Assembly (NCBI RefSeq): GCF_018069865.1
Contig: NZ_JAGQDG010000007.1
Location: 248,001 to 312,000 of the forward strand
Origin: Ideonella paludis
GTDB taxonomy: Bacteria > Pseudomonadota > Gammaproteobacteria > Burkholderiales > Burkholderiaceae_C
Length of the DNA stretch: 64,000 nt
Direction: 5' to 3'
The position numbers and the translations under genes were made by a program. The notes below the pieces were generated by a model. That model searched no databases, was not told the origin of the DNA, and was given only the letters and a program-made list of their open reading frames with translations. Below, in pieces: positions 48,629 to 57,814 of the stretch (position 1 is the stretch's first letter; each line of letters starts with the position of its first letter).

Positions 48629-49323
48629 CACTCAAGCTTGAGAACGTACACGCTTATTACGGCAAGAGCCATGTGCTGCATGGTGTGGGTTTGACGGTGG
48701 GCGAGGGCGAGATCGTCAGCCTCTTGGGCCGCAATGGCTCGGGCCGCTCCACCACCGTGAAGGCCATCATGGGCTTGGTCGATGCGACCGGCTCCATCCA
48801 GTTCAAGGGCCAAGAGCTGGTCGGCCAAAAGGCCTTTGAGATTGCCCATCGCGGCGTGGGCTATGTGCCGGAGAACCGCGACATCTTTCCCAAGCTGACC
48901 GTGCACCAAAACCTGTTGCTGGGCAAAAAGGGCGGCCAAAAGCAGGGCCGTTGGGACTTTGATGACATGTACCAGCTCTTCCCCCGCCTCAAAGAGCGCC
49001 AGCACACCGAGGCGGGCGTGCTCTCGGGTGGCGAGCAGCAAATGCTCACGCTCTGCCGCACCCTGATGGGCGACCCAGACCTGATCATGATCGACGAGCC
49101 CACAGAAGGCTTGGCGCCCAAGATCGTGGAGTTGGTGGCCGAATACCTGCGGGAGTTGAAGCGGCGCGGCATCAGCGTGCTGCTGGTGGAGCAAAAGCTC
49201 ACCATCGCGCTGGAGGTTTCCGAGCGCTGTTTGGTGATGGGCCACGGCCGCATCGTCTTTGAAGGCACGCCCACGGCGCTGAAGGCTGACAGCTATGTGC
49301 GCAAGGAATGGCTGGAGGTGTGA
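48625..49323 (+). CDS. livF: branched-chain amino acid ABC ATPase LivF with Walker A Lys replaced by Arg
   Basis: The 232-aa protein is a LivF by overall pattern: KLENVHAYYGKSHVLHGV, YVPENRDIFPKLTV, LSGGEQQMLTLCRTLMGDP and LIMIDEPTEGLAP. The Walker A loop reads GRNGSGRSTT, so the invariant Lys is Arg41 (codon CGC). Walker B, signature and H-loop are intact, so this may be a lineage variant rather than a dead site; LivG keeps a normal Lys. It is the last gene of livKHMGF. Confidence 0.9.
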   Translation: MTLKLENVHAYYGKSHVLHGVGLTVGEGEIVSLLGRNGSGRSTTVKAIMGLVDATGSIQFKGQELVGQKAFEIAHRGVGYVPENRDIFPKLTVHQNLLLGKKGGQKQGRWDFDDMYQLFPRLKERQHTEAGVLSGGEQQMLTLCRTLMGDPDLIMIDEPTEGLAPKIVELVAEYLRELKRRGISVLLVEQKLTIALEVSERCLVMGHGRIVFEGTPTALKADSYVRKEWLEV

Positions 49324-49372
49324 GGCCTGTGGCGTCGCGTGTTGCAGCCTCACCTGGATGCGCACCCTGCCT

Positions 49373-49398
49373 TAGTGTTAACAGGCCCTAGTGTTAAC
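49373..49398. promoter_or_regulatory. direct repeat of TAGTGTTAAC
   Basis: TAGTGTTAAC occurs at 49373-49382 and 49389-49398, 16 bp apart, in the spacer between livF and the fadB-like gene. Each unit contains the palindrome GTTAAC. It may be a regulator site. Confidence 0.4.
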
Positions 49399-49448
49399 CC
49401 TAGATGGCGGCTGTCCCCCCAGAGACAGCAGCCCTGCTCAAGCGATCC

Positions 49449-49469
49449 TAGAATCGCACGATCGTTCTA
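49449..49469. promoter_or_regulatory. dyad upstream of the beta-oxidation cluster, TetR-type operator candidate
   Basis: TAGAA and TTCTA flank an 11-base centre containing the palindrome ACGATCGT. It lies 32 bp upstream of the fadB-like start. TetR-family regulators of fatty-acid genes use ACGATCGT-like dyads, which makes a FadR/FadP-type repressor plausible. Confidence 0.45.
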
Positions 49470-49500
49470 TTTTTGTCGACACCTCATCAAGGGACTCCTC

Positions 49501-51594
49501 ATGAGCGCGAGCTACGAGATTCAGGACGGCGTGGCCGTCATCACCCTGAGCAACCCGCCGGTCAACGGCCTGGGGTATGAAACCCGCAAGGCCGTGGCAG
49601 AAGGCCTCGCCCGCGCGCAAGCCGACGCGAGCGTGAAGGCCATCGTGCTGACCGGCGCGGGCAAGGCTTTTTCTGGCGGCGCGGACATCAAAGAGTTCGG
49701 CTCACCCAAGGCCCTGGCCGAGCCCAATCTGCTCTCACTCATCCGTGCGGCAGAGTTGTGCACCAAGCCCATCGTGGCAGCCGTGCACAGTGTGTGCATG
49801 GGCGGTGGGCTGGAGCTGGCCCTGGGCTGCCACTACCGCGTGACCTCCCCGGGAGCGAATGTGGCCTTGCCCGAGGTCAAGCTGGGCCTGATCCCGGGTG
49901 CCGGTGGCACACAGCGCCTGCCCCGTGTGCTGGGGGTGGAGACGGCGCTGAACATGATCGTCAGCGGTGAGCCGGTCAAGAGCGAGGTGCTGGCGGGTAT
50001 CCCCGGCCAGAAACTGTTTGACAAGCTGATCGACGGCGACCTGATGGCCGGGGCCTTGGCCTTTGCCCGCGAGGTGGCCGATGTGCGGCCGCTGCCGCTG
50101 GTGCGCGACATGAAGGTCAAGCACCCGAACGCCCATGCCTATTTTCAGTTCGCCCGCAACACCGTGGGCGCGATGGCCAAGAACTACCCCGCCCCGCGCA
50201 AGTGCGTGGACGCGGTGCAGGCTTCGGTGGACAAGGCCTTTGACGCCGGCATGGCTTTTGAGCGCGAGACCTTCATCAACCTGATGTGGACGCCCGAGTG
50301 CAAGGCCTTGCGCCATGCCTTTTTTGCCGAGCGCGCCACCAGCAAGATCCCGGATGTGCCGGAGGACACGCCCACCCGCGCCGTCAACAAGCTGGCGGTC
50401 ATTGGGGCCGGCACCATGGGCGGCGGCATTGCGATGAACTTCTTGAACGCCGGCATCCCCGTGGTGATGCTGGAGCAAAAGCAAGAGGCGCTGGACCGCG
50501 GTGTGGCCACCATCCGCAAGAACTATGAGTCTCAGGTCAAGAAGGGCAAGCTCAAACAAGATAAGTACGAGCAGCGCATGGCCCTGCTCAGCACCACGCT
50601 GAGCTACGCCGACCTGGCCGATGCCGACATGGTGATCGAGGCGGTGTTTGAAGACATGGCCGTCAAGAAGGCGGTGTTCGAGCAACTCGACGCGGTGATG
50701 AAGCCGGGCGCGATCTTGGCCTCCAACACCTCCACCCTGGATGTGAACCAGATCGCCAACTTCACCAAGCGCCCGCAAGACGTGATTGGCACCCACTTCT
50801 TCAGCCCCGCCAATGTGATGAAGCTGCTGGAAGTGGTGCGCGGTGCGGCCACCGCCAAAGACGTGCTGGCCACCGTGATGCAGTTGGGTAAGAAGATCCG
50901 CAAGACCTGCGTGGTCTCCGGCGTGTGCGATGGCTTTATTGGCAACCGCATGATCGAGCAGTACAGCCGCCAAGCCGGCTTCTTGCTGGAAGAGGGCTGC
51001 ACCCCGGCCCAGGTGGACCGCGCGGCCGAGAAATTCGGCTTTGCCATGGGCCCCTTCCGCATGGGCGACTTGGCCGGTAACGATGTGGGCTGGTACATCC
51101 GTAAGCGCCGCTATGTGGAAAAGCCCAACCTGCGCTACAGCAAGACCGCTGACCTCCTGTGCGAGAAGGGCCGCTTTGGCCAGAAGACGGGCGCTGGCTG
51201 GTACGACTATCAAGCCGGCAAGCGCGACGCCATCCCGAGCGCCGAGGTCGAGCAAATGATTGCCGACCACCGGGCTTCACTGGGCATCACCCCTCGCAAG
51301 ATCAGCGACGACGAGATCGTGCACCGCCTGGTGTTCTCGCTGGTCAACGAGGCCGCGCGTTTGCTGGAAGAGGGCATCGCGCTTCGGGCCTCGGATGTGG
51401 ACATGGTCTACCTCACCGGTTATGGCTTCCCCATCTTCCGCGGCGGCCCCATGTGCTATGCCGACACCTATGGCCTGTTCAACGTGGTGCAGATGATGAA
51501 GACCTATGCCGCCAACCCCCTGGACGATGGCGAGTTCTGGCAACCCGCGCCGCTGCTGCTGAAGCTGTTGGCCGAAGGCAAGAGCCTCGTCTAA
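49501..51594 (+). CDS. fadB: bifunctional enoyl-CoA hydratase / 3-hydroxyacyl-CoA dehydrogenase
   Basis: The 697-aa protein carries out two beta-oxidation steps. The N-terminal crotonase domain has the oxyanion-hole segments GGADIKEF and [14 protein letters not shown], with Glu in [20 protein letters not shown]. The middle NAD domain starts [19 protein letters not shown], followed by the 3HCDH helical domains ([24 protein letters not shown]). It is the monofunctional-chain (FadJ/peroxisomal-like) type. The ORF is open upstream, but AAGGGACTCCTC precedes ATG 49501. It is followed directly by the thiolase. Confidence 0.93.
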   Translation: MSASYEIQDGVAVITLSNPPVNGLGYETRKAVAEGLARAQADASVKAIVLTGAGKAFSGGADIKEFGSPKALAEPNLLSLIRAAELCTKPIVAAVHSVCMGGGLELALGCHYRVTSPGANVALPEVKLGLIPGAGGTQRLPRVLGVETALNMIVSGEPVKSEVLAGIPGQKLFDKLIDGDLMAGALAFAREVADVRPLPLVRDMKVKHPNAHAYFQFARNTVGAMAKNYPAPRKCVDAVQASVDKAFDAGMAFERETFINLMWTPECKALRHAFFAERATSKIPDVPEDTPTRAVNKLAVIGAGTMGGGIAMNFLNAGIPVVMLEQKQEALDRGVATIRKNYESQVKKGKLKQDKYEQRMALLSTTLSYADLADADMVIEAVFEDMAVKKAVFEQLDAVMKPGAILASNTSTLDVNQIANFTKRPQDVIGTHFFSPANVMKLLEVVRGAATAKDVLATVMQLGKKIRKTCVVSGVCDGFIGNRMIEQYSRQAGFLLEEGCTPAQVDRAAEKFGFAMGPFRMGDLAGNDVGWYIRKRRYVEKPNLRYSKTADLLCEKGRFGQKTGAGWYDYQAGKRDAIPSAEVEQMIADHRASLGITPRKISDDEIVHRLVFSLVNEAARLLEEGIALRASDVDMVYLTGYGFPIFRGGPMCYADTYGLFNVVQMMKTYAANPLDDGEFWQPAPLLLKLLAEGKSLV

Positions 51595-51605
51595 GGAGAA
51601 GATTC

Positions 51606-52781
51606 ATGACCCAAGCTCTGATTGTTTCTACTGCTCGCACTCCTCTGGCCAAGAGCTGGAAGGGCGCCTTCAACATGACCCACGGTGCCACCCTGGGCGG
51701 CCATGCCGTCAAGGCGGCTGTCGAGCGCGCAGGCATTGCGCCGGACGCCATCGAAGATGTGCTGATGGGCTGCGCCAACCCGGAAGGAGCCACCGGCGCC
51801 AACATCGCGCGCCAGATCGCGCTGGCGGCCGGCCTGCCCGTCACAGTGAGTGGCGTCACTGTCAACCGGTTTTGCTCCAGCGGCTTGCAGACCATTGCCA
51901 TGGCCTCGCAGCGCATCATCGCGGGCGAGGGCGACGCCTATGTGGCCGGCGGGGTGGAGAGCATCTCGTGCGTGCAGCAAGAGATGAACCAGCACATGCT
52001 GGCCGACCCGGCGCTGATGAAGCTCAAGCCCGAGATCTACTGGAACATGCTGCAAACCGCCGAGAACGTGGCCAAGCGTTACGGCATGCCCAAAGAGCGT
52101 ATGGACGAGTACGGTGCCCGCAGCCAGCAGCTGGCCTGTGCCGCGCAAGAGGCCGGCAAGTTCAACGATGAAATCGCCCCCATCACCGTGACGGCCGGTG
52201 TGGCCGACAAAGTGCTGGGCCTGCGCAGCCAGCAGGTCACCGTCAGCGTCGACGAAGGCCTGCGTGCTGGCACCACGCTGGAGGCGGTGCGTGGCATCCG
52301 CACGGCGCTGCCCGGTGGTGTGGTCTCGGCCGGCAATGCCAGCCAGTTCAGCGACGGGGCCGGCGCCTGCGTGGTGGTCAGCGAGGCCTTTGCCAGCCAG
52401 CATGGACTCAAGCCCTTGGGCCGCTTCCTGGGCTTTGCGGTGGCGGGCTGCGAGCCCGATGAAATGGGCATCGGCCCGGTGTTCGCGGTGCCCAAGGTGC
52501 TGAAGCGCCTGGGGCTGACGGTGGCCGACATCGACCTCTGGGAGCTGAACGAAGCCTTTGCGGTGCAGGTGCTGTATTGCGCCGACAAACTCGGCATTCC
52601 CATGGACAAGCTCAACGTTAACGGCGGCGCCATCGCGCTGGGCCACCCCTACGGTGTCTCGGGCCAACGTCTGACCGGCCATGCGCTGATCGAGGGCAAG
52701 CGCCGGGGCGCCAAGCGGGTCTGCGTGACCATGTGCATTGGCGGCGGCATGGGCGCGGCTGGGGTGTTTGAAGTCCTCTAA
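51606..52781 (+). CDS. fadA: acetyl-CoA acyltransferase (3-ketoacyl-CoA thiolase)
   Basis: The 391-aa thiolase cleaves 3-ketoacyl-CoA to acetyl-CoA. Active-site Cys is in [12 protein letters not shown]; His and second Cys are in [17 protein letters not shown] and [26 protein letters not shown] before ATG 51606 decides the start; the frame is open far upstream through fadB. Fatty-acid rather than biosynthetic use is suggested by pairing with the fadB-like gene. Confidence 0.93.
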   Translation: MTQALIVSTARTPLAKSWKGAFNMTHGATLGGHAVKAAVERAGIAPDAIEDVLMGCANPEGATGANIARQIALAAGLPVTVSGVTVNRFCSSGLQTIAMASQRIIAGEGDAYVAGGVESISCVQQEMNQHMLADPALMKLKPEIYWNMLQTAENVAKRYGMPKERMDEYGARSQQLACAAQEAGKFNDEIAPITVTAGVADKVLGLRSQQVTVSVDEGLRAGTTLEAVRGIRTALPGGVVSAGNASQFSDGAGACVVVSEAFASQHGLKPLGRFLGFAVAGCEPDEMGIGPVFAVPKVLKRLGLTVADIDLWELNEAFAVQVLYCADKLGIPMDKLNVNGGAIALGHPYGVSGQRLTGHALIEGKRRGAKRVCVTMCIGGGMGAAGVFEVL

Positions 52782-52790
52782 AGCGGCCCC

Positions 52791-53234
52791 ATGAACACGC
52801 TGGAGCGCTTTCGGCACTTCCTGGCCCAGGCCCCGTTCATGCGGGACTTGGGCGTGGAGGCGCTGGCCCTGAGCCCGGGCCGGGTGACGACAGCGCTGAC
52901 ACTGCAGCCCCGCTTTTTGCAGCACACGGGCCAAGCGCATGCCGGGGTGCTGGCCACGCTGGCTGACCACAGCATGGGCTCAGCCGCGCAGACGCTGGCG
53001 CCTGACGATCATTGGGTTGTCACCGCCGAGCTGAAGACCAGCGTGCTGCGCCCCGCCAAAGGCGAGCGCTTGGTCTGCGAGGCCTGGGTGCTCAAACCCG
53101 GCCGCATGCTCAGCTTCACCGAGGCCGAAGTCTTTGCCGAAGACGCCCAGGGTGCGCGCACCTTGGTGATGAAGGCTTCGGCCACCATGGCGGTCACTGC
53201 CGCTGCACGCTACTCCACCCCACCGCAGGCTTGA
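52791..53234 (+). CDS. hotdog-fold thioesterase (PaaI/YigI-like)
   Basis: The 147-aa protein has the hotdog thioesterase pattern: HTGQAHAGVLATLADHSMGSAA around the central helix and VTAELKTSVLRPAKGERLVCEAW on the following strand. It probably releases CoA from intermediates that stall in beta-oxidation. It lies 9 bp after the thiolase, and its TGA overlaps the next start (TGATG). Confidence 0.88.
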   Translation: MNTLERFRHFLAQAPFMRDLGVEALALSPGRVTTALTLQPRFLQHTGQAHAGVLATLADHSMGSAAQTLAPDDHWVVTAELKTSVLRPAKGERLVCEAWVLKPGRMLSFTEAEVFAEDAQGARTLVMKASATMAVTAAARYSTPPQA

Positions 53235-55048
53235 TGACGATGCGCGCTTGGCTAGACTTTTTGCTTTACGACTGGCTGAAGGCCGAGCAGCTTTGCAGCC
53301 GCCCGCGCTTTGAAGACCATGGGCGCGAGACCTTCAGCCAGGTGCTGGACACCTGCGAGCGCATTGCACGCGAGAAGTACGCACCCTTCAATCGCTTGGT
53401 CGATACCCAGGAGCCTCACTTTGATGGCGAGCGGGTCACGCTGCCGCAGGCCACGCACGAGGCCTGGGCGGCTTATGCGGGCTCGGGCATGTTGGCGGCG
53501 GCCCAAGACTACGAGCTGGGCGGGATGCAGCTGCCCTACACGGTCGAGGCGGCCGCCAACGCGTTCTTTGCTAAAGCCTCGGTCAGCATCAATGCCGGCT
53601 TGCTGACGGTGGGCAATGCCAACTTGCTGATGGCCCATGGCACCCCGCTGCAGCAGCAGGTGTTTGCGCACCGAGAGTTCAAGGGCGAGTGGGCGGGCAC
53701 CATGTGCCTCTCCGAGCCGCAGGCGGGCTCAGGCCTGGCCGATGTGGCCACCCGGGCCGTGCCGGATGGCGAAGGCTCTGCGGACGATCCCTTAGGCCCG
53801 CGTTATCGCCTGTTTGGCAACAAGATGTGGATCTCGGCCGGTGAGCATGAGCTGACCGAGAACATCGTGCACCTGGTGCTGGCCAAGATCCCCGGCCCCG
53901 ACGGCAAGCTGGTGCCGGGCACCCGTGGCATCTCCCTCTTCATTTGCCCTAAGCATTTGGTGCGGCCGGATGGCCAACTGAGTGGTGAGCGCAACGATGT
54001 GGCCCTGGCTGGGCTGAACCACAAATGCGGTTGGCGCGGCACCACCAACACCTTGCTGAACTTTGGTGAAGGCCGCTGGCAGCCCCAGGGCGCGCCAGGG
54101 GCCGTGGCCTATTTGGTGGGCCAGCCGGGCCAAGGCCTGGCCTGCATGTTCCACATGATGAATGAGGCCCGCATTGCCATTGGCATGGCGGCCACGATGC
54201 TGGGTATGGCCGGTTACGAGGCCTCACTCGCCTACGCCAAAGACCGCAAGCAGGGCAGGGCGCTCAGTCAAAAGGATCCAAGTAGTCCGCCCGTGGCGCT
54301 GATCGAGCATGCCGACGTCAAGCGCATGCTGTTGGCCCAAAAGGCCTACAGCGAAGGGGCGCTGGCGCTGATGCTTTACTGCGCCCGTTTGGTGGACGAG
54401 CAGCACACGGGCACCCCCGAGGCCGCCGCCGAAGCGGCTTTGTTGCTGGAGGTGCTCACCCCCATTGCCAAGAGCTGGCCCAGCGAATGGTGCTTGGAGG
54501 CCAACAGCCTGGCCATTCAGGTGCATGGGGGCTATGGCTACACCCGCGACTTCCCCGTCGAGCAGTACTGGCGCGACAACCGCTTGAACATGATCCACGA
54601 AGGCACGCACGGCATCCAGGCCTTGGACTTGCTGGGCCGCAAGGTGGTGATGCAGGGCGGCGCTGGTCTGAAGCTGCTGGCCACCCGCATCAACCAGACC
54701 ATCGAGGCGGCATTGCAGCAGCCGGCATTGGCCCTGTACGCCAACAGCCTGGCGCAAGCGGTGCAACGTTTGGGCGCCGCCACCAAGGCGGCCTGGGCCA
54801 CAGGCCAGCCTGAAGATGCCCTGGCCAATACGACGCCTTACTTGCAGGCGGCGGGCCATGTGGTGCTGGCCTGGATGTGGCTGGATGTGGCCTGCTCTGC
54901 TGGGCAAGCACCGGCGGACAGGCAGGCCGGCATTCTGGCGGCGACGCGTTATTTCCACCTCTATGAGCTGCCCAAGGTCGGGCCCTGGCTGGAGGTGGTG
55001 GCCAGCCGTGAAGCGGTCTGCCGTGACATGCAGCCCGAATGGTTTTAA
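53234..55048 (+). CDS. acyl-CoA dehydrogenase, 600-aa class
   Basis: The 604-aa FAD enzyme introduces the first double bond in acyl-CoA. Family marks are GTMCLSEPQAGSGLADVATRA-like stretch, GNKMWISAGEHEL, MNEARIAIGMAATMLGMAGYE, QVHGGYGYTRDFPVEQYWRDN and the catalytic-Glu helix HEGTHGIQALDLLGRK. The length and extra C-terminal domain place it with the long ACAD enzymes. ATG 53234 overlaps the thioesterase stop; ATG 53240 is an alternative. Confidence 0.93.
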   Translation: MTMRAWLDFLLYDWLKAEQLCSRPRFEDHGRETFSQVLDTCERIAREKYAPFNRLVDTQEPHFDGERVTLPQATHEAWAAYAGSGMLAAAQDYELGGMQLPYTVEAAANAFFAKASVSINAGLLTVGNANLLMAHGTPLQQQVFAHREFKGEWAGTMCLSEPQAGSGLADVATRAVPDGEGSADDPLGPRYRLFGNKMWISAGEHELTENIVHLVLAKIPGPDGKLVPGTRGISLFICPKHLVRPDGQLSGERNDVALAGLNHKCGWRGTTNTLLNFGEGRWQPQGAPGAVAYLVGQPGQGLACMFHMMNEARIAIGMAATMLGMAGYEASLAYAKDRKQGRALSQKDPSSPPVALIEHADVKRMLLAQKAYSEGALALMLYCARLVDEQHTGTPEAAAEAALLLEVLTPIAKSWPSEWCLEANSLAIQVHGGYGYTRDFPVEQYWRDNRLNMIHEGTHGIQALDLLGRKVVMQGGAGLKLLATRINQTIEAALQQPALALYANSLAQAVQRLGAATKAAWATGQPEDALANTTPYLQAAGHVVLAWMWLDVACSAGQAPADRQAGILAATRYFHLYELPKVGPWLEVVASREAVCRDMQPEWF

Positions 55049-55062
55049 TGCAAGGAAGCCTC

Positions 55063-55854
55063 ATGACGACTTCGGTATTCAAGCTGATGGATTTAACGGG
55101 CCGCACGGCCCTGGTCACGGGCGGCTCGCGCGGCCTGGGCCTGCAGATGGCCCATGCGCTGGGTGAGGCCGGCGCCAAGGTCCTGCTCAGCTCGCGCAAG
55201 GCCGAAGACCTGGAGCAGGCTGCGGCCGAGCTGCAGGCCGCCGGCATCGATGCCCGCTGGATCGCGGCCGACGCCAGCCGGCCCGAAGACGCGCAGCGCC
55301 TAGTGGCCGAGACCATGGAGCGCTTGGGCCGGATCGACGTGCTGGTCAATAACGCCGGCGCCACCTGGGGCGCGCCGGCAGAGCAGCATCCGCTGGAAGC
55401 CTGGGACAAGGTGATGAACCTGAACATCCGCAGCCTCTTCGTCATCAGCCAAGCAGTGGCCAAGGCGTGGATGATTCCGCAAAAGAAAGGCCGCATCATC
55501 AATGTCGCCTCCATTGCGGGCCTGGCCGGCAACCCCTCCGAGATGACCACCTTGGCCTACAACACCAGCAAGGGTGCGGTGGTCAACTTCACCCGTGCGC
55601 TGGCCGGGGAATGGGGCCAGCATGGCATCACCGTCAATGCGCTGGCGCCAGGATTCTTCCCCAGCAAGATGACGCGCGGCACCTTGGAGCGGCTGGGGGC
55701 CGAGGCCTTGTCGGCCCGTGCACCGCTGCGCCGGCTGGGGGATGACGAGGACTTGAAGGGCGCGACCTTGTTGTTCGCGTCGGATGCGGGCAAGCACATC
55801 ACCGGCCAAATCTTGGCCATCGATGGTGGTGTCTCGGCCATCATTGCGGGGTGA
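55063..55854 (+). CDS. short-chain dehydrogenase/reductase (263 aa)
   Basis: The cofactor site is VTGGSRGLGLQMAHALGEAG, then NNAGATWGAPAEQ; the catalytic Tyr and Lys are in YNTSKGAVVNFTRALA. AAGGAAGCCTC precedes ATG 55063. The arrangement resembles 3-ketoacyl-CoA or gluconate-type reductases; in this cluster it likely interconverts hydroxy and keto acyl intermediates. Exact substrate not known. Confidence 0.9.
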   Translation: MTTSVFKLMDLTGRTALVTGGSRGLGLQMAHALGEAGAKVLLSSRKAEDLEQAAAELQAAGIDARWIAADASRPEDAQRLVAETMERLGRIDVLVNNAGATWGAPAEQHPLEAWDKVMNLNIRSLFVISQAVAKAWMIPQKKGRIINVASIAGLAGNPSEMTTLAYNTSKGAVVNFTRALAGEWGQHGITVNALAPGFFPSKMTRGTLERLGAEALSARAPLRRLGDDEDLKGATLLFASDAGKHITGQILAIDGGVSAIIAG

Positions 55855-55861
55855 GCGCGCT

Positions 55862-56299
55862 TTGAGCTCCAAACTGAAGTTTCCTGTCCATGTGCCCTTT
55901 GTCGAGCGACTGGGTCTGGAGCTGCATGGCTGTGCGAATGGCCAGTCGGAGCTGCGGGTGGACCTGCAAGAGAGCCACCTCAACTCTTGGGAAGTGGCGC
56001 ATGGCGGCGTGATGATGACCATGTTGGATGTGGCCATGGCCATGGCCGCTCGCAGCGACCACCTGGACGGCCCGGGCGTGGCCACCGTCGAGATGAAGAC
56101 CAGCTTTATGCGGCCGGGCGAGGGCGAACTGCGCGCCTTGGGCCACCTGCTGCACCGCACCGCCACCATGGCGTTTTGTGAAGCACGGGTGCTGAACAGC
56201 GAGGGCGAGTTGTGTGCCCACGCCACCGGCACCTTTAAGTACCTGCGTGCCCTGCCTGGCAAGGGCCGCAGCCTGAAACCTCTGCAACGATCGGAATGA
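55862..56299 (+). CDS. hotdog-fold thioesterase (PaaI-like)
   Basis: The 145-aa protein has the hotdog core NSWEVAHGGVMMTMLDVAMAM and TVEMKTSFMRPGEGELRALG, and ends with KYLRALPGKGRS. A second thioesterase in the same cluster. The frame begins without an ATG near the conserved start; TTG 55862 (MSSKLKFPVHVPF) with GGGGTGAG upstream is the best choice. Its stop overlaps the next start (ATGA). Confidence 0.85.
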   Translation: MSSKLKFPVHVPFVERLGLELHGCANGQSELRVDLQESHLNSWEVAHGGVMMTMLDVAMAMAARSDHLDGPGVATVEMKTSFMRPGEGELRALGHLLHRTATMAFCEARVLNSEGELCAHATGTFKYLRALPGKGRSLKPLQRSE

Positions 56300-57321
56300 G
56301 CATGAGCACTGTGAACCGTCAAATCGTCTTGGCCTCTCGCCCCACGGGTGAGCCGACTGTCGACAACTTCAAGCTGGTGGAGGCCGCACTGGCGCCTTTG
56401 GCTGAGGGTGAGGTCTTGGTGCGTAACCATTACTTGAGCCTCGACCCCTATATGCGCGGCCGCATGAACGAGGGCAAGAGCTATGCCCAACCTCAGCCCC
56501 TGGGCGAGGTGATGATTGGCGGCACGGTGGGCGAGGTGGTGGAGTCGCGCAACGCGCACTTCAAGCCCGGTGATGCCGTGGTGGGCATGGGCGGCTGGCA
56601 AGAGTATCTGCGGGTCAATGCCGACCAACGTGGCGTGCTGCAAAAGGTGGACACCACCCACATTCCGCTCTCGGCCTATTTGGGGGCCGTGGGCATGCCC
56701 GGCGTGACGGGCTGGTATGGCCTGACCCAGATCATCAACCCCAAGGCCGGTGAAACCGTGGTGGTCAGCGCCGCCAGCGGTGCGGTGGGCGGTGCGGTGG
56801 GCCAGTTGGCCAAAGCGCGCGGCTGCCGCGCCGTGGGCCTGGCCGGTGGCCCCGATAAATGTGCCTACGTGGTCAATGAGCTGGGCTTTGATGCCTGCAT
56901 CGATTACAAGCAGCACCCCGATGTGAAGTCGCTCTCTAAAGCGCTGAAGGAAGCCTGCCCAGACGGCATTGACGGCTACTTTGAAAACGTGGGCGGCATG
57001 ATTTTGGACGCCGTGATGCTGCGGGCCAATGCCTTTGCGCGCGTGGCCATGTGCGGCATGATCTCCGGCTACAACGGCGAGCCCATCCCGATGAGTGCGC
57101 CTCAGCTGATTCTGGTGAACCGCATGCGTGTGGAAGGCTTCATCGTCAGCGAGCACATGGAGCTTTGGCCTCAGGCTTTGAAGGAGTTGGGCATGCTGGT
57201 CGCGACAGGCAAGCTCAAGTACCGCGAAACGGTGGCGGACGGCATTGCCGCCGCGCCGCAAGCCTTCTTGGGCCTGCTCAAGGGCAAGAACTTTGGCAAG
57301 CAGTTGGTCAAGTTGGTTTGA
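56296..57321 (+). CDS. NADP-dependent medium-chain oxidoreductase (zinc-free)
   Basis: The 341-aa protein belongs to the leukotriene B4 dehydrogenase/curcumin-reductase-like group. It has no catalytic zinc ligands and shows SLDPYMRGRMNE, GMPGVTGWYGLTQI and the NADP Rossmann site VVVSAASGAVGGAVGQLAKARG, then DGYFENVGGMILDAV. These enzymes reduce the double bond of enals or enones with NADPH. Its stop overlaps the GNAT gene start by one base. Confidence 0.92.
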   Translation: MSMSTVNRQIVLASRPTGEPTVDNFKLVEAALAPLAEGEVLVRNHYLSLDPYMRGRMNEGKSYAQPQPLGEVMIGGTVGEVVESRNAHFKPGDAVVGMGGWQEYLRVNADQRGVLQKVDTTHIPLSAYLGAVGMPGVTGWYGLTQIINPKAGETVVVSAASGAVGGAVGQLAKARGCRAVGLAGGPDKCAYVVNELGFDACIDYKQHPDVKSLSKALKEACPDGIDGYFENVGGMILDAVMLRANAFARVAMCGMISGYNGEPIPMSAPQLILVNRMRVEGFIVSEHMELWPQALKELGMLVATGKLKYRETVADGIAAAPQAFLGLLKGKNFGKQLVKLV

Positions 57322-57803
57322 TGCTGCAGCCCTCTGACATCCAATGGCAGCATGCCCGCTTTGAGGCGCTGAGCCTGCAGCAGTTGTATGCGCTGCTGCA
57401 ATTGCGGGCTGAGGTCTTCATCTTGGAGCAAGGGCCTTATCAAGACCTGGACGGGCTGGACCAGCACAGCGTCCACTTGATGGGCTGCGCGCCAGACGGA
57501 CGGATGCTGGCCTATTTGCGCATCGTGGAGGCGGGGCACAAATACGAGGAGCCGTCCATCGGCCGCGTGGTGTGTGCCCTGGCCACACGGGGTACGGGCC
57601 TGGGGCGCGAGCTGGTGCGGCGGGGCGTGGCCCTGTGCGATGCGCTCTACCCAGGTCAGGCCAACCGCATCAGCGCGCAAGCCCATTTGCAGGCGTTTTA
57701 CCGCGGCTTTGGCTATGAGCCTTGTTCAGAGATTTACAGCGAAGACAACATCCCCCACATCAAGATGTTGAGGCCGGCTGGCCCCTCCATCCCTTCACCC
57801 TGA
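57321..57803 (+). CDS. GNAT-family N-acetyltransferase, ElaA-like
   Basis: The 160-aa protein is an ElaA-type GNAT: LYALLQLRAEVFILEQGPYQDLDGLDQHSVHL at the front (in parts LRAEVFILEQGPYQDLDG) and the acetyl-CoA loop VVCALATRGTGLGRELVRRG. The substrate is unknown. It begins at ATG 57321, overlapping the previous stop, and is followed 12 bp later by the SDR. Confidence 0.88.
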   Translation: MLQPSDIQWQHARFEALSLQQLYALLQLRAEVFILEQGPYQDLDGLDQHSVHLMGCAPDGRMLAYLRIVEAGHKYEEPSIGRVVCALATRGTGLGRELVRRGVALCDALYPGQANRISAQAHLQAFYRGFGYEPCSEIYSEDNIPHIKMLRPAGPSIPSP

Positions 57804-57814
57804 GGAATCGTCGC

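Noticed and set aside
49735-51270. 511-codon minus-strand frame over the fadB-like gene
   Set aside because: It is antisense to a strongly supported bifunctional beta-oxidation gene, is His/Gly-rich and has no domain.
55300-57261. 653-codon minus-strand frame
   Set aside because: It lies antisense to four well-supported plus-strand genes and shows no recognisable motif.
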